Assembly: GCF_036345155.1 (NCBI RefSeq)
Contig: NZ_CP107772.1
Coordinates: forward strand, 9,672,001-9,736,000
DNA length: 64,000 bases
Reading direction: 5' to 3'
Source: Streptomyces sp. NBC_00582
GTDB lineage: Bacteria; Actinomycetota; Actinomycetes; Streptomycetales; Streptomycetaceae
How positions within the stretch are numbered: the first letter of the stretch is position 1; each line of letters starts with the position of its first letter. A program made the position numbers and the translations under genes. The notes under the pieces are model-generated. The model did no database searches and was not told where the DNA came from. It was given only the letters and a program-made list of their open reading frames with translations. This document shows, piece by piece, positions 17,879 through 29,874 of the stretch.

Positions 17879-17947
17879 CTAGTGCACATAGCGCTACTGG
17901 TACTAGCATGCGTCGCGTTATCTGTGGCGCGAGCGAGACGAGGCACC

Positions 17948-19618
17948 ATGGCTTCCCTGCAGTACGACTTCGTCATCGTCGGTGGTGGTTCGGCCGGCAG
18001 CGCACTGGCGAACAGGCTCTCCGCGGATCCGTCGAACCGGGTCCTGGTGCTGGAGGCCGGCCGGTCCGACTATCCCTGGGATGTGTTCATCCACATGCCG
18101 GCCGCCCTGACCTATCCGATCGGCAGCCGGTTCTACGACTGGAAGTACGAGTCCGAGCCCGAGCCCCACATGGGCGGCCGGCGCATCTACCACGCGCGCG
18201 GCAAGGTCCTGGGCGGTTCCAGCAGCATCAACGGCATGATCTTCCAGCGCGGCAACCCGATGGACTACGAACGCTGGGCCGCGGACCCCGGCATGGAGAC
18301 CTGGGACTACGCGCACTGTCTGCCGTACTTCCGGCGCATGGAGAACTGTCTCGCCGCCGACCCGGACGACGAGTTCCGCGGCCACGACGGCCCCCTCGTC
18401 CTGGAGCGCGGCCCGGCCACCAACCCCCTCTTCGGCGCCTTCCTCAAGGCCACGGAGGAGGCCGGCTACGCGCCCACGACCGATGTCAACGGCTACCGGC
18501 AGGAAGGTTTCGCCCAGTTCGACCGCAACGTCTCCCGCGGGCGTCGACTCTCCGCCTCCAAGGCCTACCTCAAGCCGGTCCGCAAGCGTCCCAACCTCAC
18601 CGTCACCACCCGCGCCCTGGTCACCCGCGTCCTCTTCGAGGGCAAGAAGGCCGTCGGTGTCGAGTACCGGCGCGGCAGGGGCGCCCCCCAGCAGGTCCGC
18701 GCCAAGGAAGTCATCCTCTGCGGCGGTGCGATCAACTCCCCGCAGCTCCTGCAGCTCTCCGGGGTCGGCAACGCGGAGGAACTGCGCGCCCTGGGCATCG
18801 ACGTCGTCCACGACCTGCCCGGCGTGGGCGAGAACATGCAGGACCACCTCGAGGTCTACATCCAGTACGCCTGCAAGCAGCCCGTCTCCATGCAGCCGTA
18901 CCTCGCGAAGTGGCGGGCCCCCTTCATCGGGCTGCAGTGGCTCTTCCGCAAGGGGCCGGCCGCCACGAACCACTTCGAGGCCGGCGGCTTCGCCCGCAGC
19001 AACGAGGACGTGGACTACCCGAACCTGATGTTCCACTTCCTGCCCATCGCGGTCCGCTACGACGGCTCCGTGCCCGCCGGCGGCCACGGCTACCAGGTCC
19101 ATGTCGGGCCCATGTACTCCGACGCCATCGGCTCGGTGAAGATCAAGAGCAAGGACCCGCGCGAACACCCCGCCCTGCGCTTCAACTACCTCTCCACCGA
19201 GCAGGACCGCCGCGAATGGGTCGAGGCGATCCGGGTCGCCCGCAAGCTCCTCAACCAGCCCGCCCTCGCCCCCTACAACGACGGGGAGATCTCCCCCGGT
19301 CCCTCCGTGGAGAGCGACGAGGAGATCCTCGCCTGGGTCGCCAAGGACGGCGAGACGGCCCTGCACCCCTCCTGCACCTGCAAGATGGGCACCGACGAGA
19401 TGTCCGTCGTCGACCCCACCAGCATGCGGGTGCACGGTGTGGACGGCCTGCGTGTCGTCGACGCCTCGGTCATGCCGTACGTCACCAACGGCAACATCTA
19501 CGCCCCGGTGATGATGATCGCGGAGAAGGCCGCCGACCTGATCCTCGGCAAGGAGCCCCTGGCCCCCTCGAAGGCCGCGTACTACCGTCACCGCGACGCC
19601 CGGCAGCAGGCCCGGTAG
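17948..19618 (+). CDS. betA: Choline dehydrogenase (GMC oxidoreductase)
   Basis: 556 residues, the same length as Escherichia coli BetA. The FAD motif is [18 protein letters not shown] (about 7-24). GMC signatures are [13 protein letters not shown] and [16 protein letters not shown]. The catalytic-region His lies in [10 protein letters not shown] near residue 476, and the second conserved polar residue is the Asn of [13 protein letters not shown]. It oxidises choline to betaine aldehyde, and possibly on to betaine, with FAD as cofactor. ATG 17948 follows ACGAGG. A perfect regulon operator lies 70 bases upstream. Other GMC alcohol oxidases are possible, but betB, the betaine importer and the demethylation genes make choline the best substrate. 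Confidence 0.9.
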   Translation: MASLQYDFVIVGGGSAGSALANRLSADPSNRVLVLEAGRSDYPWDVFIHMPAALTYPIGSRFYDWKYESEPEPHMGGRRIYHARGKVLGGSSSINGMIFQRGNPMDYERWAADPGMETWDYAHCLPYFRRMENCLAADPDDEFRGHDGPLVLERGPATNPLFGAFLKATEEAGYAPTTDVNGYRQEGFAQFDRNVSRGRRLSASKAYLKPVRKRPNLTVTTRALVTRVLFEGKKAVGVEYRRGRGAPQQVRAKEVILCGGAINSPQLLQLSGVGNAEELRALGIDVVHDLPGVGENMQDHLEVYIQYACKQPVSMQPYLAKWRAPFIGLQWLFRKGPAATNHFEAGGFARSNEDVDYPNLMFHFLPIAVRYDGSVPAGGHGYQVHVGPMYSDAIGSVKIKSKDPREHPALRFNYLSTEQDRREWVEAIRVARKLLNQPALAPYNDGEISPGPSVESDEEILAWVAKDGETALHPSCTCKMGTDEMSVVDPTSMRVHGVDGLRVVDASVMPYVTNGNIYAPVMMIAEKAADLILGKEPLAPSKAAYYRHRDARQQAR

Positions 19619-19621
19619 GCC

Positions 19622-20458
19622 TTGGCCGCCGACGGGGTGCGGACGCTGCTGGAGCGCGTCCGCTACGAGGTACTGCCCGCGAAGGCGACCGAGGACGCGG
19701 TCCTCGCCCACGTACCGCGCGATGTCGTCGTCACCGTGACGGCGTCCCCGGTCAAGGGCCTGGAACCGACCCTCGACCTCACCGCGCGCCTCAGGGCGCA
19801 CGGCTACCGCGTCGTCCCGCACGTGCCCGCGCGGCTGCTGCGGGACGACGCGCACCTCAAGGAGGTCACCGGCCGGCTCCGGGAGCTCGGCGTGGACGAC
19901 GTCTTCGTTCCGGCGGGCGACGCGAACCCGCCCGCAGGGGCCTACGAGGGCGCGCTGCCGGTCCTGCGCAGGCTGAGCGAGCTGGGCGGCCCCTTCGCCC
20001 GGGTGGGCATCACCGGCTACCCCGAGAGCCATCCCCTCATCCACGACGACCTCACCATCCAGGCGATGTGGGACAAGCGCGAGCACGCCACGTACATCGT
20101 GAGCAACCTCTGCTTCGACGCGCGTGTGCTGGGGGAGTGGATCGCCCGGATCAGGCGCCGGGACGTCGTCCTGCCCGTGCACGTCGGCGTCGCCGGGCCC
20201 GTGCAGCGGGCGAAGCTGCTCGCCCTGGCGACGAAGATCGGTGTGGGGGAGTCGACCCGGTTCCTGACCAGGCACCCGTGGTGGTTCCTGCGCTTCGCCG
20301 CGCCCGGGGGCTATGCGCCCGAGAGGCTGCTCGGCCGCGCCGAGGAGGCCCTCACGGCGCCCATGGCCGGCGTCGAGGGCCTCCATGTGTTCACGTTCAA
20401 CCAGATCGCCGAGACCGAGAGGTGGCGGCGGGCTCTGCTGGACCGGCTCCCGGACTGA
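19622..20458 (+). CDS. Methylenetetrahydrofolate reductase-like protein
   Basis: 278 residues from a TTG at 19622, three bases after the betA stop, so probably co-translated with betA. A TIM-barrel MetF-like pattern is visible: [21 protein letters not shown] at the N-terminus, [34 protein letters not shown] (MetF-like), [20 protein letters not shown] and [13 protein letters not shown] at the end. MetF reduces 5,10-methylene-THF to 5-methyl-THF with FAD. Here it could channel methylene-THF made by the folate-linked dimethylglycine and sarcosine enzymes, or act as a variant with another folate. It is divergent in sequence from ordinary MetF, so reaction direction and cofactor are uncertain. Confidence 0.72.
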   Translation: MAADGVRTLLERVRYEVLPAKATEDAVLAHVPRDVVVTVTASPVKGLEPTLDLTARLRAHGYRVVPHVPARLLRDDAHLKEVTGRLRELGVDDVFVPAGDANPPAGAYEGALPVLRRLSELGGPFARVGITGYPESHPLIHDDLTIQAMWDKREHATYIVSNLCFDARVLGEWIARIRRRDVVLPVHVGVAGPVQRAKLLALATKIGVGESTRFLTRHPWWFLRFAAPGGYAPERLLGRAEEALTAPMAGVEGLHVFTFNQIAETERWRRALLDRLPD

Positions 20459-20474
20459 CGGGAACCGTATACGA

Positions 20475-20512
20475 CGTGTGGGCGGGGCCGGAGGACCGGC
20501 CCCGCCCACACG
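20475..20512. terminator. Strong bidirectional hairpin between the MetF-like gene and purU
   Basis: Seventeen-base perfectly complementary arms (20475-20491 and 20496-20512) close a four-base loop AGGA. The hairpin lies exactly between two convergent genes, 16 bases after one stop and 12 before the other, and would stop transcription from both sides. Confidence 0.85.
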
Positions 20513-20524
20513 CTCGCCCGGGGA

Positions 20525-21397
20525 TCAGCGGAAGACAACCGTACGGTTGCCGTCCACCATCACCCGGCTCTCGCTGTGCCACTTCACCGCGTGCGCCAGG
20601 ACCTGCGCCTCGACGTCCCGGCCGACCGTGACCAGCTCGCCGGGGTCGAGGGAGTGGTCCACCCGGACCACGTCCTGGTCGATGATCTGGCCCTCGTCCA
20701 GGTCCGGCGTGACGTAGTGCGCGGTAGCGCCGACCAGCTTGACGCCCCGGTCGTAGGCCTGGTCGTACGGCTTCGCCCCCTTGAAGCTGGGGAGGAAGGA
20801 GTGGTGGATGTTGATGGCGCGGCCCTCGAGCCGCTTGCACAGGTCGTCCGAGAGGATCTGCATGTACCGGGCGAGGACGACGAGGTCGACGTCGAGCTCG
20901 CGCACCAGCTCCAGCAGGCGGGCCTCCGCCTCGGGCTTGGTGTCCCTCGTCACCGGGATGTGGTGGAAGGGAATGCCGTAGGTCTCCGCCAGGCCTTCGA
21001 AATCCCGGTGATTGGAGACGATCGCCGGGATTTCTATGTTGAGGGAACCCGTGCGCCGGCGGAACAGCAGATCGTTCAGGCAGTGCCCGAACTTGGACAC
21101 CATGATGAGCGTCCGCGTCGGAGTGGACGCGTCCCGCAGGGTCCAGGAGATCCGGTAGGCGTCCGCCACGGGACCGAATCGGTAACGCAGATTTTGCAGA
21201 TCGGCGCTCGGGTCCGACACGTCGAAGTGGACTCTCATGAAGAAACGGCCCTGGAGACGGTCGTCGAACTGCTGACTCTCCAGGATGTTCCCGGAGTTGC
21301 GGACGAGGAAGCCGCTCACGGCGTGGACCAGTCCCGCGCTGTCGGGACACGAAAGGGTGAGGACGTACTCGCGGCCGGGCTGAGGTCGGGGGGACAT
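20525..21397 (-). CDS. purU: Formyltetrahydrofolate deformylase
   Basis: 290 residues. An N-terminal ACT domain (about 12-85; LTLSCPDSAGLVHAVSGFL) precedes a formyltransferase-fold catalytic domain (about 95-290): IPAIVSNHRDFEGLA, the active-site INIHHSFLPSF, and GATAHYVTPDLDEGQII with the catalytic Asp. It hydrolyses 10-formyl-THF to formate and THF, regenerating folate. In a demethylation island this recycles the folate loaded by dimethylglycine and sarcosine oxidation. ATG 21397 has GGAGGAGG upstream. Two regulon-type palindromes precede it, one beside the -10 box. Confidence 0.93.
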   Translation of the reverse strand: MSPRPQPGREYVLTLSCPDSAGLVHAVSGFLVRNSGNILESQQFDDRLQGRFFMRVHFDVSDPSADLQNLRYRFGPVADAYRISWTLRDASTPTRTLIMVSKFGHCLNDLLFRRRTGSLNIEIPAIVSNHRDFEGLAETYGIPFHHIPVTRDTKPEAEARLLELVRELDVDLVVLARYMQILSDDLCKRLEGRAINIHHSFLPSFKGAKPYDQAYDRGVKLVGATAHYVTPDLDEGQIIDQDVVRVDHSLDPGELVTVGRDVEAQVLAHAVKWHSESRVMVDGNRTVVFR

Positions 21398-21411
21398 GGG
21401 CCTCCTCCGTC

Positions 21412-21477
21412 GGTGCGTAATGCACAACTCGGTGAGCGATGCGCAACATAGTTGGGCGCGGAAGGGTCCTCGGTCAA
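21412..21477 (-). promoter_or_regulatory. purU promoter with two operator-like palindromes
   Basis: Reading leftward, TTGACC (complement of 21472-21477) is followed after 18 bases by AACTAT (complement of 21448-21453). Immediately downstream is a palindrome that reads GGTGAG-CGATG-CGCAAC on the plus strand (21431-21447). A second reads GGTGCG-TAATG-CACAAC (21412-21428). Both keep the 6-5-6 spacing of the regulon motif, matching 9 and 10 of 12 arm positions. Confidence 0.58.
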
Positions 21478-21525
21478 GAGAGACGGGACGAAAAGCCCCT
21501 TGCGAAATCGTCATCCGCCAACCTC

Positions 21526-21590
21526 TTGACGGATGTCCGTACATTGGCCAGGGTGTTCCACCACAAGCAATTGAATGCACGATGCGCAAC
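21526..21590 (+). promoter_or_regulatory. betB operon promoter with operator-like site
   Basis: TTGACG (21526-21531) and CAGGGT (21549-21554) are 17 bases apart. AATGCA-CGATG-CGCAAC (21574-21590) has one perfect half-site (CGCAAC) and a poor partner. The site sits about 20 bases below the -10 element and 25 bases before the betB start. Confidence 0.45.
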
Positions 21591-21615
21591 GCATTTCAGC
21601 TGAAGGGCTTGGCGC

Positions 21616-23085
21616 GTGGCAGACCTGTATGTGGCCGGTGAATGGCGGGAGCCGGTGGCCGGAGGCCGCCGTGACATCCGATGTCCCGCCGACGGCACGC
21701 TCTCCGCGACCGTATCGGAAGGGACACGTCCCGACACCGAGGCGGCGATCATCGCGGCTCGCCGGGCCTTCGACGAAGGCCCCTGGCCGCACACCCCCGA
21801 GCGTGAGCGCGGCGCCCTGCTGCTGCGCACCGCCGATCTCATCGAGCGCGACGCCAAGCTGTTCGCCCGCGCCGAGTCCCTCGACACCGGCAAGAGGCTG
21901 GTGGAGAGCGAGTACGACATCGCCGACGTCGTCTCCTGCTTCCGATACTACGGCGGGCTCGGCGGAACCGACGCGGGCCGCGTGATCGACACCGGCCGCG
22001 ACGACGCCGTGAGCCGTGTGGTGTACGAACCCGTCGGTGTGTGCGGGCTGATCACCCCCTGGAACTACCCCCTGCTCCAGGCGTCCTGGAAGGTCGCCCC
22101 CGCGCTGCTCGCCGGGAACACCTTCGTCCTCAAGCCCAGCGAGCTCACCCCCTCCACCTCCGTCCTGCTGATGAAGGCCCTGGAGGAGGCCGGGCTCCCG
22201 GCCGGCGTCGGCAACCTCGTCCTCGGCAGCGGACCCGAGGCCGGCGCCCCCCTCTCCGAGCACCCCGCGGTCGACCTGGTCTCCTTCACCGGAGGCCTGG
22301 AGACCGGCAAGCGGATCATGGCCACCGCCGCGGCGACCGTGAAGAAGGTGGCGCTGGAGCTCGGTGGCAAGAACCCCAACGTGATCTTCGCCGACGCCGA
22401 CTTCGAGACGGCCGTGGACTTCGCCCTGACGGCCGTCTTCCTGCACTCGGGCCAGGTCTGCTCGGCCGGCGCCCGGCTGATCGTCGAGGACTCGCTGCAC
22501 GACCGGCTCGTCGACGAGGTCGTACGCCGGGCCCGGCAGATCCGGCTCGGCGGCCCCTTCGACCCCGAGGCCGAGACCGGCGCGCTGATCTCCGCCCAGC
22601 ACCTGGCGAAGGTCGAGGCGTACGTGGCGGCCGGGATCGCCGAGGGCGCCGTCCTGCGCTGCGGCGGCGAGCGCCCCGCCGACCCCGCCCTCGCGAACGG
22701 TCACTACTACCCGCCGACCGTCCTCGACGAGTGCCGGCAGGACATGCGCGTGGTGCACGAGGAGTCCTTCGGACCCGTCCTGACGGTGGAGCGCTTCACC
22801 GACGAGGACGACGCCGTACGCATCGCCAACGACACCGAGTACGGCCTCGCCGGAGCCGTGTGGACCCAGGACGCCGGCAAGGCCCAGCGGGTCGCCCGGC
22901 GGCTGCGCCACGGCACCGTGTGGATCAACGACTACCACCCCTATGTGCCGCAAGCGGAATGGGGTGGGTTCGGACACTCGGGCGTGGGCCGCGAGCTGGG
23001 ACCGACCGGCCTGAACGAGTACCGAGAGCCCAAGCACATCTGGCAGAACATCCAACCCCGGCCGCAGCACTGGTTCCGCGGCTGA
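21616..23085 (+). CDS. betB: Betaine aldehyde dehydrogenase
   Basis: 489 residues, typical of the NAD(P)-dependent aldehyde dehydrogenase superfamily. Visible signatures are [19 protein letters not shown], the cofactor-region [11 protein letters not shown], general base Glu248 in LELGGKNPN, catalytic nucleophile Cys282 in [12 protein letters not shown], and ESFGPVLTV. The start is GTG 21616. It should oxidise betaine aldehyde, made by BetA, to glycine betaine; other amino-aldehydes are possible. It leads an operon with the betaine-type ABC importer (20 bases to the ATPase gene). Confidence 0.9.
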   Translation: MADLYVAGEWREPVAGGRRDIRCPADGTLSATVSEGTRPDTEAAIIAARRAFDEGPWPHTPERERGALLLRTADLIERDAKLFARAESLDTGKRLVESEYDIADVVSCFRYYGGLGGTDAGRVIDTGRDDAVSRVVYEPVGVCGLITPWNYPLLQASWKVAPALLAGNTFVLKPSELTPSTSVLLMKALEEAGLPAGVGNLVLGSGPEAGAPLSEHPAVDLVSFTGGLETGKRIMATAAATVKKVALELGGKNPNVIFADADFETAVDFALTAVFLHSGQVCSAGARLIVEDSLHDRLVDEVVRRARQIRLGGPFDPEAETGALISAQHLAKVEAYVAAGIAEGAVLRCGGERPADPALANGHYYPPTVLDECRQDMRVVHEESFGPVLTVERFTDEDDAVRIANDTEYGLAGAVWTQDAGKAQRVARRLRHGTVWINDYHPYVPQAEWGGFGHSGVGRELGPTGLNEYREPKHIWQNIQPRPQHWFRG

Positions 23086-23105
23086 ACGCCGAAAAGAGGG
23101 CGATC

Positions 23106-24197
23106 GTGACCCCCACACAGACCGAGGTATCCCAGCGGCGCGGCACACCTCAGGACGCGGACGGCGCTCCTGTCATCTCCGTGCGCAATCTGTGGAAGGT
23201 GTTCGGACCGAAGGCCGAGCGGGTTCCGGGTGACGCGGAGCTGTGCGGCCTGACCCGTCGTGAGCTGATGGACCGCACCGGCTGTACCGCCGCCGTGCGG
23301 GATGTGAACTTCGACGTCCGCAAGGGCGAGGTGTTCGTCGTCATGGGCCTGTCCGGCTCGGGCAAGTCGACGCTGGTGCGCTGTCTGACCCGGCTGATCG
23401 AGCCCACCTCGGGGGAGCTGGTCTTCGAGGGGCAGGACATCCGCCAGGCGGACGCGGCCCGGCTGCGGGACCTGCGGCGGCGCAAGTTCTCGATGGTCTT
23501 CCAGCATTTCGGGCTGCTGCCGCACCGCCGGGTGGTGGACAACGTGGCGTTCGGGCTGGAGATCCGCGGGATGGGCAGGGCGGAGCGCACCAAGCGCGCG
23601 CTGGAGGTCGTGGAGCTGGTCGGCCTGGCCGGTTACGAGAACTCCTACCCCGACCAGCTCTCGGGCGGTATGCAGCAGCGCGTCGGCCTGGCCCGCGCGC
23701 TGGCGGGAGATCCGGACGTGCTGTTCTTCGACGAGCCGTTCTCCGCGCTGGACCCGCTGATCCGCCGGGACATGCAGAACGAGGTCATCCGTCTCCACCA
23801 CGAGGTCGGCAAGACGATGGTCTTCATCACCCACGACCTGTCCGAGGCGCTGAAGCTGGGCGACCGCATCCTGATCATGCGGGACGGAAAGATGGTCCAG
23901 TGCGGCACCGGTGACGAGCTGGTGGGCGCGCCGGCGGACGACTACGTGCGCGAGTTCGTCAAGGACGTGCCGCGTGGCGATGTGCTGACCCTGCGGTGGA
24001 TCATGCGGGCGCCGGAGGACGGCGACGCGCTGGACGGGCCCGAGCTGGGGCCGGACGTGGTGGTCCGCGAGGCCACCCGGGCGGTGCTCGCCGCCGAGAA
24101 GCCGGTGAAGGTCGTCGAGGACGGCAAGCTGCTGGGCATCGTCGGCGACGAGGAGATCCTCGCGGTCGTCGCCGGGCAGGAAGGCGGCAGGGGATGA
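23106..24197 (+). CDS. Glycine betaine/proline-type ABC transporter ATP-binding protein (OpuAA/ProV-like)
   Basis: 363 residues from GTG 23106. The long N-terminal region with [20 protein letters not shown] is typical of ProV/OpuAA. Walker A is GLSGSGKST, the Q-loop is [10 protein letters not shown], the ABC signature is [15 protein letters not shown], Walker B is VLFFDEP, and the H-loop is ITHD. The C-terminal 90 residues (from about 275) are a short CBS-like regulatory tail, which in OpuA senses ionic strength. It powers uptake of the compatible solute, here probably for catabolism too. Its TGA overlaps the ATG of the permease gene. Confidence 0.93.
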   Translation: MTPTQTEVSQRRGTPQDADGAPVISVRNLWKVFGPKAERVPGDAELCGLTRRELMDRTGCTAAVRDVNFDVRKGEVFVVMGLSGSGKSTLVRCLTRLIEPTSGELVFEGQDIRQADAARLRDLRRRKFSMVFQHFGLLPHRRVVDNVAFGLEIRGMGRAERTKRALEVVELVGLAGYENSYPDQLSGGMQQRVGLARALAGDPDVLFFDEPFSALDPLIRRDMQNEVIRLHHEVGKTMVFITHDLSEALKLGDRILIMRDGKMVQCGTGDELVGAPADDYVREFVKDVPRGDVLTLRWIMRAPEDGDALDGPELGPDVVVREATRAVLAAEKPVKVVEDGKLLGIVGDEEILAVVAGQEGGRG

Positions 24198-26194
24198 CCG
24201 CCGTCATCGAGCAACCCGAGACGACGGAGACGGCCGCACCGGCCGAGCCCGTCAACCCCGCCCGGAAGATCTCCCGGCCCATGGCGGTCGGCGCGATCCT
24301 CGTCGTCTGGCTGCTGCTCTTCGCCGTCCTGCGCGGAAAGCAGACGCTGTCCCTCGCCGCGGCCGATCTGACGGATCTGCACCGCTGGTTCAACGACGTC
24401 AACGACTCCATCGGCGCCAACCGCAACTCCAACCCGCTCTTCCTCTACTTCTTCAACGAGATCCGCCTGGTCATCGACAACCTGGTGACCTTCATCCAGG
24501 ACCTCGTCTCCCAGCCCTCCGGCACCCGGCCCGTCCCGCAGATCGGCTGGCTCGGCGTGGTCGGCATCGCCGGATACGTCTCCTGGGCGGTGGGCAACTG
24601 GCGGGTGGCGCTGCTGGCGGTGGCCGGGTTCACCTTCATGGGCCTGCAGGGGCTGTGGCAGGAGAGCATGGACACCCTGGCCCTCACGCTCTCCGCGGTC
24701 CTCGTCGCACTGCTGTTGGCGATCCCGCTGGGGGTGTGGGCGGGCATGTCCGACCGGTTCAACCGGGTCGTGACGCCCTTCCTGGATCTCATGCAGACGA
24801 TGCCGACCTTCGTCTATCTGGCCCCGCTGACCCTGTTCTTCCTGATCGGCGGTGCCTCGGCCGTGATCGCCACGGCGATCTACGCGGCCCCGCCGGCGAT
24901 CCGCATCACCGCCCACGCCATCCGCTCGGTCCCCGAGACCACCGCCGAGGCGGCCGACTCGCTCGGGGCCACCCGTCGACAGGCGCTGCTGAAGGTGCTG
25001 CTGCCGATGTCCAAGCGGACCGTGGTGATGGGCGTCAACCAGTCGATCATGGCCGCACTCGCCATGGTCACCATCGCCGCCCTGATCGACGCGCCGGGTC
25101 TCGGCAAGACGGTCGTCCAGGCACTGCAGTCCCTCGACGTCGGTACGGCCTTCAACGCGGGGCTGGCGATCGTCGTGATGGCGATCGTCCTCGACCGGGT
25201 CACCACCGCGGCCAGCGCCCGCGAGGAGGCCAGCCGGGGCTCGAAGAACCGCTTCCTCAGGTGGCGCCCGCAGCTGCTGGGCGCGGGGGCCGTCGTCACC
25301 GTCGTGCTGATCTACATGTCGCACACCTACGTGTGGGCGGCGGAGTTCCCCGGCGAGGGCAGTCTGGGCAGCTCGATCGCGAGCGCCGCCGACACGGCGA
25401 CGAACTGGGCGCAGGACAATCTGTCGGGCCTCACCAACGCCTTCCGGGACGCGATCACCAACGGTCTGCTGAACCCCTTCCAGACGCTGCTCACCGACTC
25501 GCCGTGGTGGCTGGTGGCCGCGGTCCTCGTCGGGCTGGCCGTCGTGCTGGGCGGCTGGCGGGCCGGTGTCACCACGGTGGTGTGCGTGGGGCTGCTGGTC
25601 GGTACGGGTGTCTGGTCGGACGCCATGACCACCCTCGCGTCGACCGTGGTGGCCACCGTGCTCGTGATGGTGCTCGGCATGGTCTTCGGGGTGTGGATGG
25701 GCCGCAGCGTGCTGGTGGACCGGGTGCTGCGGCCGAGTCTGGACGCGGCGCAGGTCATGCCGCCGTTCGTCTACCTCGTGCCGTTCCTGGCGTTGTTCGG
25801 CGCGACCCGCTTCACGGCGATCGTGGCGGCGATCGTGTACGCGGCGCCCGTCGCGATGAAGATCATCGCGGACGGGGTGCGGGCGGTGCCGCAGACGACG
25901 GTGGAGGCGGCCACGTCGGCCGGGTGCAACACCTGGCAGATCATCACCAAGGTTCAACTGCCGATGTCACGCAGTGCCCTGACGCTCGCGACCAATCAGG
26001 GGCTGATCTACGTGCTGTCGATGGTTGTGGTGGGCGGCCTGGTGGGGGCGGGTGCCCTCGGCTACGACGTCGTGGCCGGGTTCTCGCAGGGCCAGTTGTA
26101 CGGGAAGGGGCTGGCGGCGGGTCTCGCCATCGTTCTTCTCGGCGTCATGTTCGACCGGATCACTCAGGCAGCGGCGCGACGCGCGAGCGCATAA
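24194..26194 (+). CDS. Betaine-type ABC transporter permease with two fused membrane domains
   Basis: 666 residues, about twice the usual OpuAB/ProW length. Two complete binding-protein-dependent permease domains are joined: the first (about 150-340) has [17 protein letters not shown] and the coupling motif [19 protein letters not shown]. The second (about 460-660) has [19 protein letters not shown] and [19 protein letters not shown]. The duplication means one chain forms the whole channel. Extra N-terminal and central transmembrane helices are present. ATG 24194 overlaps the ATPase stop; 13 bases separate it from the binding-protein gene. Confidence 0.93.
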   Translation: MTAVIEQPETTETAAPAEPVNPARKISRPMAVGAILVVWLLLFAVLRGKQTLSLAAADLTDLHRWFNDVNDSIGANRNSNPLFLYFFNEIRLVIDNLVTFIQDLVSQPSGTRPVPQIGWLGVVGIAGYVSWAVGNWRVALLAVAGFTFMGLQGLWQESMDTLALTLSAVLVALLLAIPLGVWAGMSDRFNRVVTPFLDLMQTMPTFVYLAPLTLFFLIGGASAVIATAIYAAPPAIRITAHAIRSVPETTAEAADSLGATRRQALLKVLLPMSKRTVVMGVNQSIMAALAMVTIAALIDAPGLGKTVVQALQSLDVGTAFNAGLAIVVMAIVLDRVTTAASAREEASRGSKNRFLRWRPQLLGAGAVVTVVLIYMSHTYVWAAEFPGEGSLGSSIASAADTATNWAQDNLSGLTNAFRDAITNGLLNPFQTLLTDSPWWLVAAVLVGLAVVLGGWRAGVTTVVCVGLLVGTGVWSDAMTTLASTVVATVLVMVLGMVFGVWMGRSVLVDRVLRPSLDAAQVMPPFVYLVPFLALFGATRFTAIVAAIVYAAPVAMKIIADGVRAVPQTTVEAATSAGCNTWQIITKVQLPMSRSALTLATNQGLIYVLSMVVVGGLVGAGALGYDVVAGFSQGQLYGKGLAAGLAIVLLGVMFDRITQAAARRASA

Positions 26195-26207
26195 GGAGCA
26201 GGACACC

Positions 26208-27176
26208 ATGGCAAGACACTGGCGTGCCGGCGCGGCCGGCCTGGCCGTCCTCGGCCTCACCCTCACCGCGTGCGGCGGTGCGAAGGTCGGCGAGGACTCC
26301 TCGGGTTCGGGCAGCTCGGGCGGCTCCGGCAAGTGCGGGACGTTCAATCTCGCGGTCAACCCCTGGGTGGGCTACGAGGCGGACGCGGCGGTCGTCGCGT
26401 ACGTCGCCCAGCACGACCTCGGCTGCACGGTCACCAAGAAGGACCTCAAGGAGGAGATCGCCTGGCAGGGCTTCGGCACCGGCGAGGTGGACGCCGTCCT
26501 CGAGAACTGGGGCCACGACGACCTGAAGAAGAAGTACATCACCGACCAGAAGACCGCTGTGGAGGCCGGCTCCACCGGCAACAAGGGGATCATCGGCTGG
26601 TACCTGCCCCCGTGGCTGGCGAAGGCCCACCCCGACATCACCGACTACAAGAACCTGAACAAGTACGCCGCCAACTTCAAGACCTCGGAGTCGGGCGGCA
26701 AGGGCCAGCTCCTGGACGGCGACCCGTCGTACGTCACGAACGACGAGGCCCTGGTCAAGAACCTGAAGCTGGACTTCAAGGTGGTGTACGCGGGCAGTGA
26801 GACCGCGCTCATCCAGGCCTTCCGCAAGGCGGAGAAGAACAAGGAATGGGTGATCGGCTACTTCTACGAGCCGCAGTGGTTCCTGTCCGAGGTGCCCCTG
26901 GTCAAGGTGAACCTGCCCAAGTACACCGACGGCTGTGACGCCGACGCGGCCAAGGTCGCCTGCGACTACCCCGTCTACGACCTGGACAAGATCGTCAGCG
27001 CGAAGTTCGCCAAGTCGGGCAGCCCCGCCTACGACCTGGTGAAGAACTTCAACTGGACGAACGACGACCAGAACACCGTGGCCAAGTACATCGCGGAGGA
27101 CAAGATGACGGCCGACGCGGCCGCCAAGAAGTGGGTCGAGGCCAACCCCGACAAGGTGAAGGCCTGGCTCGGGTAG
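26208..27176 (+). CDS. Glycine betaine-type ABC transporter substrate-binding lipoprotein (OpuAC-like)
   Basis: 322 residues with a lipoprotein signal ending LTLTAC-GG (Cys at about 22) and a Ser/Gly linker. The mature part has the OpuAC/ProX pattern: NLAVNPWVGYEADAAVVAYV, VDAVLENWGHDD, GIIGWYLPPWL, and WVIGYFYEPQWFLSEV. These Trp and Tyr residues could form an aromatic cage for a quaternary ammonium group. AAGGAGCAG precedes the ATG. Last gene of the betB operon, followed by a branched hairpin. Confidence 0.93.
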   Translation: MARHWRAGAAGLAVLGLTLTACGGAKVGEDSSGSGSSGGSGKCGTFNLAVNPWVGYEADAAVVAYVAQHDLGCTVTKKDLKEEIAWQGFGTGEVDAVLENWGHDDLKKKYITDQKTAVEAGSTGNKGIIGWYLPPWLAKAHPDITDYKNLNKYAANFKTSESGGKGQLLDGDPSYVTNDEALVKNLKLDFKVVYAGSETALIQAFRKAEKNKEWVIGYFYEPQWFLSEVPLVKVNLPKYTDGCDADAAKVACDYPVYDLDKIVSAKFAKSGSPAYDLVKNFNWTNDDQNTVAKYIAEDKMTADAAAKKWVEANPDKVKAWLG

Positions 27177-27199
27177 TCCCGTATCCAGGGCGGTGGAAC

Positions 27200-27246
27200 A
27201 TGCCCGGCCGGGGGGTGCGCGTGGGTGCGCACCGCCCGCCGGGCAT
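27200..27246 (+). terminator. Branched hairpin after the betaine importer operon
   Basis: Outer arms ATGCCCGGC (27200-27208) and GCCGGGCAT (27238-27246) enclose an inner perfect stem GGTGCGC/GCGCACC (27214-27220 and 27227-27233). It starts 24 bases after the stop codon. Confidence 0.68.
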
Positions 27247-27307
27247 CGCCATGTCCGGGGCCCCCTCCGAGCTGCGGTTCCGCCTGTTGTCCGACGTCAC
27301 GGACCCC

Positions 27308-27374
27308 TTGACACCCCTCCCCGTGACGGGCACATTGAGTTGCGCAACCTGAACTACGTTGCGTAAACAGCAAC
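27308..27374 (+). promoter_or_regulatory. Promoter and operators of the dimethylglycine/sarcosine operon
   Basis: TTGACA (27308-27313) and CACATT (27331-27336) are 17 bases apart. GTTGCGCAAC (27339-27348), two half-sites fused without the usual spacer, follows the -10. GTTGCG-TAAAC-AGCAAC (27358-27374) is an 11/12 match to the 6-5-6 regulon palindrome and ends 37 bases before the start codon. Confidence 0.65.
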
Positions 27375-27396
27375 TCAACCGGCTGGGTCGGTTTGA

Positions 27397-29850
<2,454 letters not shown>

Positions 29851-29874
29851 GCGCGCAGAACACGGAGTCGCCCG

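Noticed and set aside
27339..27348. GTTGCGCAAC as a separate operator with no spacer
   Set aside because: It fits only as fused half-sites and does not keep the 6-5-6 spacing. I mention it but do not count it as a full site.
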